Shown: one piece after another, positions 21,242-23,394 of the stretch
Layout of the letters: each line of letters begins with the position of its first letter
How positions within the stretch are numbered: position 1 is the first letter of the stretch
From: Candidatus Uhrbacteria bacterium
GTDB lineage: Bacteria > Patescibacteria > ABY1 > SG8-24 > GWF2-40-263
Direction of reading: 5' to 3'
Length of the DNA stretch: 23,394 nucleotides
NCBI GenBank assembly: GCA_016205975.1
Contig: JACQSK010000025.1
Coordinates: forward strand, 1-23,394
Notes under the pieces: generated by a model
What the model was told of the DNA's origin: nothing
Seen by the model: the letters and a program-made list of their open reading frames with translations, nothing else
The model's database searches: none
Position numbers and translations under genes: made by a program

Positions 21242-21267
21242 AAAAAGCTCCGACGCAAGGTCGGAGC
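21242..21267 (-). terminator. Intrinsic terminator upstream of tig
   Basis: GCTCCGAC and GTCGGAGC form a perfect 8-bp stem around a five-base loop, followed by TTTTT on the minus strand. It begins three bases after the stop of the coiled-coil gene at 21271 and separates it from tig. Confidence 0.85.
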
Positions 21268-21270
21268 CGT

Positions 21271-21705
21271 TTAGGCACGCGCGTGTTCTTCGCCATTCAC
21301 GCGTGCGATGCGCGCTGCCACGCCGGCGATTTGCTGGCGCCGCTTGTGGAAGTGCGCCTGCATGGCCGTTGAGAGTTCGTGCCAAGCAGGCGTGTTGCAG
21401 AGCCTGGGATACCACAGTCGAATGAAGTCCCGGCCGGTCGAATCAAATGCCTCCGGCGCCATGAGTGCAATTTCCGCTTTGAGCGCCTTGATGTTTTTTC
21501 CCGCGATGGGCTTTCCCATGGGGAGAGGAACGACTTTTCGATCCTTTGCGCGTTGGGGCCTTTGGGGCGGCGCCCGACTCGCCTTGGGCAAAGACGCAAG
21601 CGCGTCGATGATTTCTTGTCGCTCGCGTCCCAAGGCCGCGAGCTCTTCCAGAACCTTCTGCGTCCTTACCTCAAGGGCGCGCAAACGGTCAAATGATGAG
21701 CGCAT
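21271..21705 (-). CDS. Hypothetical coiled-coil protein
   Basis: A 144-residue basic protein with no family I recognise. Residues 1-43 form a likely coiled coil (LRALEVRTQKVLEELAALGRERQ...). Then comes a proline/lysine-rich linker (44-67) and a helical C-terminal part with FIRLWYPRLCNTPAWHEL and QAHFHKRRQQIAGVAARI. The ATG is preceded by GGAGGAGC, a strong ribosome binding site unlike those of the core genes. It follows the 350-residue protein gene by 24 bases and is probably in its operon. A terminator follows at once. Confidence 0.7.
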   Translation of the reverse strand: MRSSFDRLRALEVRTQKVLEELAALGRERQEIIDALASLPKASRAPPQRPQRAKDRKVVPLPMGKPIAGKNIKALKAEIALMAPEAFDSTGRDFIRLWYPRLCNTPAWHELSTAMQAHFHKRRQQIAGVAARIARVNGEEHARA

Positions 21706-21729
21706 TGCTCCTCCGTGAGGGGTTGTCGC

Positions 21730-22782
21730 TTACCGCGGTTGGTAAGCACGCACCCTGCCAGTTTTTGAGACCACCGTCAAGGGACTCTTCGCGTAGAGCT
21801 GCCAGAGCTGATCGGCGACGCGCGTCAGCGGCACGGTTCCGCGCAGCCTGCCGAAGGAGATCAGCCAGGTGGTCATCCGGTTGTGGCTGGTGGTTTGGTA
21901 GAGCGCGCGCGAGAGCGAGAGCGGGAAGATCGGCGTCGCGCATTCGCGCAAGAGCGGCGTGAGGCGCGGCTCCTGAAAGAAGCTGAAGCTCTTGTGCACT
22001 GTGAGTCCTTGGAGGCGCTCTGCGGTTTGATGCATGCCTCCTAAGACGCGCACGAGGCTTCCATGGACGTCCTCAAGGAACACCCCAGGCTCCTCCTCTG
22101 GACTCGTAAACAGCGCAAGCCCCATGAGCACGCGCCAGAGCAAGCCGAAGTCTCGGCAGAACTGCGCATGAGCCAGATGGTTTCGATAGTTGCTGTTCTC
22201 GAGAGAGTCTTGCAACTGGTTGTTGAGAGCGGACAATTGCGAACGGACACACCCCTCAAGCAGGGAGTCAAGCGCGTTTCCAAACACGACGCCTGAGGCA
22301 ACCGTGTCTGCGTCCAAGTTGGCGAAGGTCGTTACGCACAAGAGGCCGCTCTCGCGCGAGGGGAACACGCGGAAGAGCTTGATTATTTCATCTGCACAGC
22401 TCTCCAGTTTTCCTTCGAAGTCGGCGTTTGCAACGGCTATGCGCCCCGTGTCTTCACACGCATGCGCTTGGGCCCACTCACCGAGCGTTCCTACAAAGAC
22501 GTCTTTGCGAGTGAGCGGGCTCAGGCTCAGGCGAGGGTTCCTCATGGCTCGGATGAGCTTTGGGTCGCGCTCCACCGGGTGAGCTGTGATGCCGCGCGCG
22601 GCATAGTGCGGGCCCTCCAGGTTTTGGACGCCTGGAAAGTAGACGGCATGAAGGCGACTCTTTGGGGCTCTTGGGAACAAACGGTCGATCGCAGAGAAGT
22701 ACCACGACCGAACCCAGTTCTTGGCTGGTTGATCGTAGTTTTGCACGACTCCTCCGATCCCTTCTGGGACAGCGCATTTCAT
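21730..22782 (-). CDS. Hypothetical protein with methyltransferase-like N-terminal half
   Basis: A 350-residue protein I cannot assign. The first half looks like a Rossmann-type methyltransferase core: a strand and glycine-containing loop HAVYFPGVQNLEGPHY (45-60), an acidic residue after the second strand (VERDP, 70-74), VANADFEGKL (117-126) as a possible motif IV, and the hydrophobic strand GLLCVTTFANLD (146-157). The second half is helical, with SALNNQLQDSLENSNYRNHLAHAQFCRD, and ends in a basic tail. The glycine motif is weaker than in proven SAM-dependent enzymes, so the assignment is tentative. It is transcribed with the coiled-coil gene at 21271 and diverges from the partial gene at 22893. 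Together these look like an accessory block. Confidence 0.65.
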   Translation of the reverse strand: MKCAVPEGIGGVVQNYDQPAKNWVRSWYFSAIDRLFPRAPKSRLHAVYFPGVQNLEGPHYAARGITAHPVERDPKLIRAMRNPRLSLSPLTRKDVFVGTLGEWAQAHACEDTGRIAVANADFEGKLESCADEIIKLFRVFPSRESGLLCVTTFANLDADTVASGVVFGNALDSLLEGCVRSQLSALNNQLQDSLENSNYRNHLAHAQFCRDFGLLWRVLMGLALFTSPEEEPGVFLEDVHGSLVRVLGGMHQTAERLQGLTVHKSFSFFQEPRLTPLLRECATPIFPLSLSRALYQTTSHNRMTTWLISFGRLRGTVPLTRVADQLWQLYAKSPLTVVSKTGRVRAYQPR

Positions 22783-22814
22783 CAGAAACGAGGTCAGACG
22801 TCAATTGTCTTCGG

Positions 22815-22844
22815 TTGACAGAACATGTTACGTTGGCTTAGAGT
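22815..22844 (+). promoter_or_regulatory. Candidate promoter of the right-edge gene
   Basis: A perfect TTGACA (22815-22820), an 18-base spacer, then TAGAGT (22839-22844). It lies about 50 bases before the ATG at 22893. Confidence 0.6.
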
Positions 22845-22851
22845 GTCCCGT

Positions 22852-22874
22852 CTTGCGCTATCCCTAGGCGCAAG
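22852..22874 (+). other. Leader hairpin before the right-edge gene
   Basis: CTTGCGC (22852-22858) pairs with GCGCAAG (22868-22874) around nine bases. It would be the very 5' end of the transcript from the upstream promoter and may stabilise it. Confidence 0.45.
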
Positions 22875-22892
22875 CGATACCTGAGGTGACTT

Positions 22893-23394
22893 ATGGGCAA
22901 CCGTACTCGTGATTTGGAAGAGAGGCTCGCGCGACAGGATCGGCCTACCCCGATCGTACAGATGAAAGCAAAGCAGGACGACACGCATCTGCTGGCGAGC
23001 CGGGTGCTCGCTGGCGAGATCAATGCCCGCCAGGTTCCTGTGCATCTTCGCGAGGAGGTTCTCGCGCAGACCCGCGTTCTGCACCAGGCCGTGGTCGCGC
23101 GCACGGACGAAACGGTCCGCTCGCTCAAGGAGGCTCTTACGCAAGCCAACCAAACGGCGCGCACGCACAGCGACGGGCAAGGGCAGGCACTGAGCGAGGC
23201 CGAACGTCAGCGGAGCACGGCGCACGATCTGGGGCGCCAGACCCTTGCCCTGCGCGAGGAATTGGAGCGCCTGCGCAGGGAGAATGGCGAGCTGGAAGAG
23301 CAGCTGAGGCTCGCACACATGGAGGCCGTTGAGCGCATGAGCGAGATGGAGACCTTGCGCGCGGGAGAGATGGGGACGAGCGAGGGGGCGCTTC
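22893..23394 (+). CDS. Coiled-coil protein, cut by the window edge
   Basis: An open frame of at least 167 codons starting with ATG at 22893 and reaching the window end without a stop. GAGGTG lies just upstream as a ribosome binding site, and a promoter with a perfect TTGACA lies about 50 bases before it. The N-terminus (MGNRTRDLEERLARQDRPTP) is charged. From about residue 50 the sequence is a long, highly charged helix with heptad-like leucines (LREELERLRRENGELEEQLRLAHMEAVERM as two adjacent stretches). No domain is recognised. It may be a structural or DNA-organising protein. It diverges from the methyltransferase-like gene. Confidence 0.75.
   Translation, partial: MGNRTRDLEERLARQDRPTPIVQMKAKQDDTHLLASRVLAGEINARQVPVHLREEVLAQTRVLHQAVVARTDETVRSLKEALTQANQTARTHSDGQGQALSEAERQRSTAHDLGRQTLALREELERLRRENGELEEQLRLAHMEAVERMSEMETLRAGEMGTSEGAL

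Noticed and set aside
22782..22802. TTGACG-17-TGAAAT on the minus strand at the start of the methyltransferase-like gene
   Set aside because: The -10 would overlap the start codon, placing transcription inside the gene and removing the putative cofactor motif.
22794..23318. Minus-strand open frame of 174 codons at the right end
   Set aside because: The plus-strand frame from 22893 has a ribosome binding site, promoter and coherent coiled-coil composition; the minus frame is its shadow.

Overview
The window looks like chromosomal DNA from around the replication origin of a small-genome bacterium. My best guess is a member of the Patescibacteria (CPR) lineage. That is an inference from protein style: a host-attachment (eRF1-like) protein, a class A penicillin-binding protein with long Ig-like C-terminal extensions, a short 3D-domain exported protein, an orphan HExxH protein and very compact spacing. 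TGA is used as a stop throughout, so there is no UGA recoding. Most core genes (glmS, dnaN, rpmH, tig, nfo, iscS) have no visible Shine-Dalgarno sequence. Several hypothetical genes (11168, 11603, 21271, 22893) do have strong ones.

Left part (1-5300). A minus-strand operon combines a VIT1/CCC1-type iron transporter, cysteine desulfurase, a NifU-like scaffold with a degraded C-terminal [2Fe-2S] domain, a small three-cysteine ferredoxin and an FAD/NAD(P)-dependent reductase: iron handling, Fe-S assembly and a likely electron supply. A host-attachment protein diverges from it. A hicB-hicA toxin-antitoxin pair and tRNA-Cys follow.

Middle (5300-13150). A 3D-domain envelope protein sits behind a structured leader. 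glmS (aminosugar supply) and PBP1A (peptidoglycan synthesis) are divergent. Next come two small hypothetical genes and a RelE/RHH toxin-antitoxin module bracketed by two copies of a 68-bp structured repeat. A UPF0462/C4orf33-like protein ends in the second copy. Both repeat copies contain the stop codon of a minus-strand gene at the same internal offset, so the arrangement resembles gene cassettes each carrying a 3' element. This is the most unusual feature of the window.

Origin region (13163-18774). A substrate-binding protein, dnaN and dnaA lie on the minus strand; rpmH, rnpA, yidD and an unknown HExxH protein lie on the plus strand. DnaA-box-like sites lie on both sides of dnaA, and one sits inside its candidate promoter. 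yidC is not in its usual place after yidD.

Right part (18818-23394). Minus-strand tig, nfo and a DUF167 gene are followed by unrecognised genes: a coiled-coil protein, a methyltransferase-like protein, and a divergent coiled-coil protein cut by the window edge. No gene-free stretch exceeds 300 bases. I see no rRNA, CRISPR array or complete insertion sequence.
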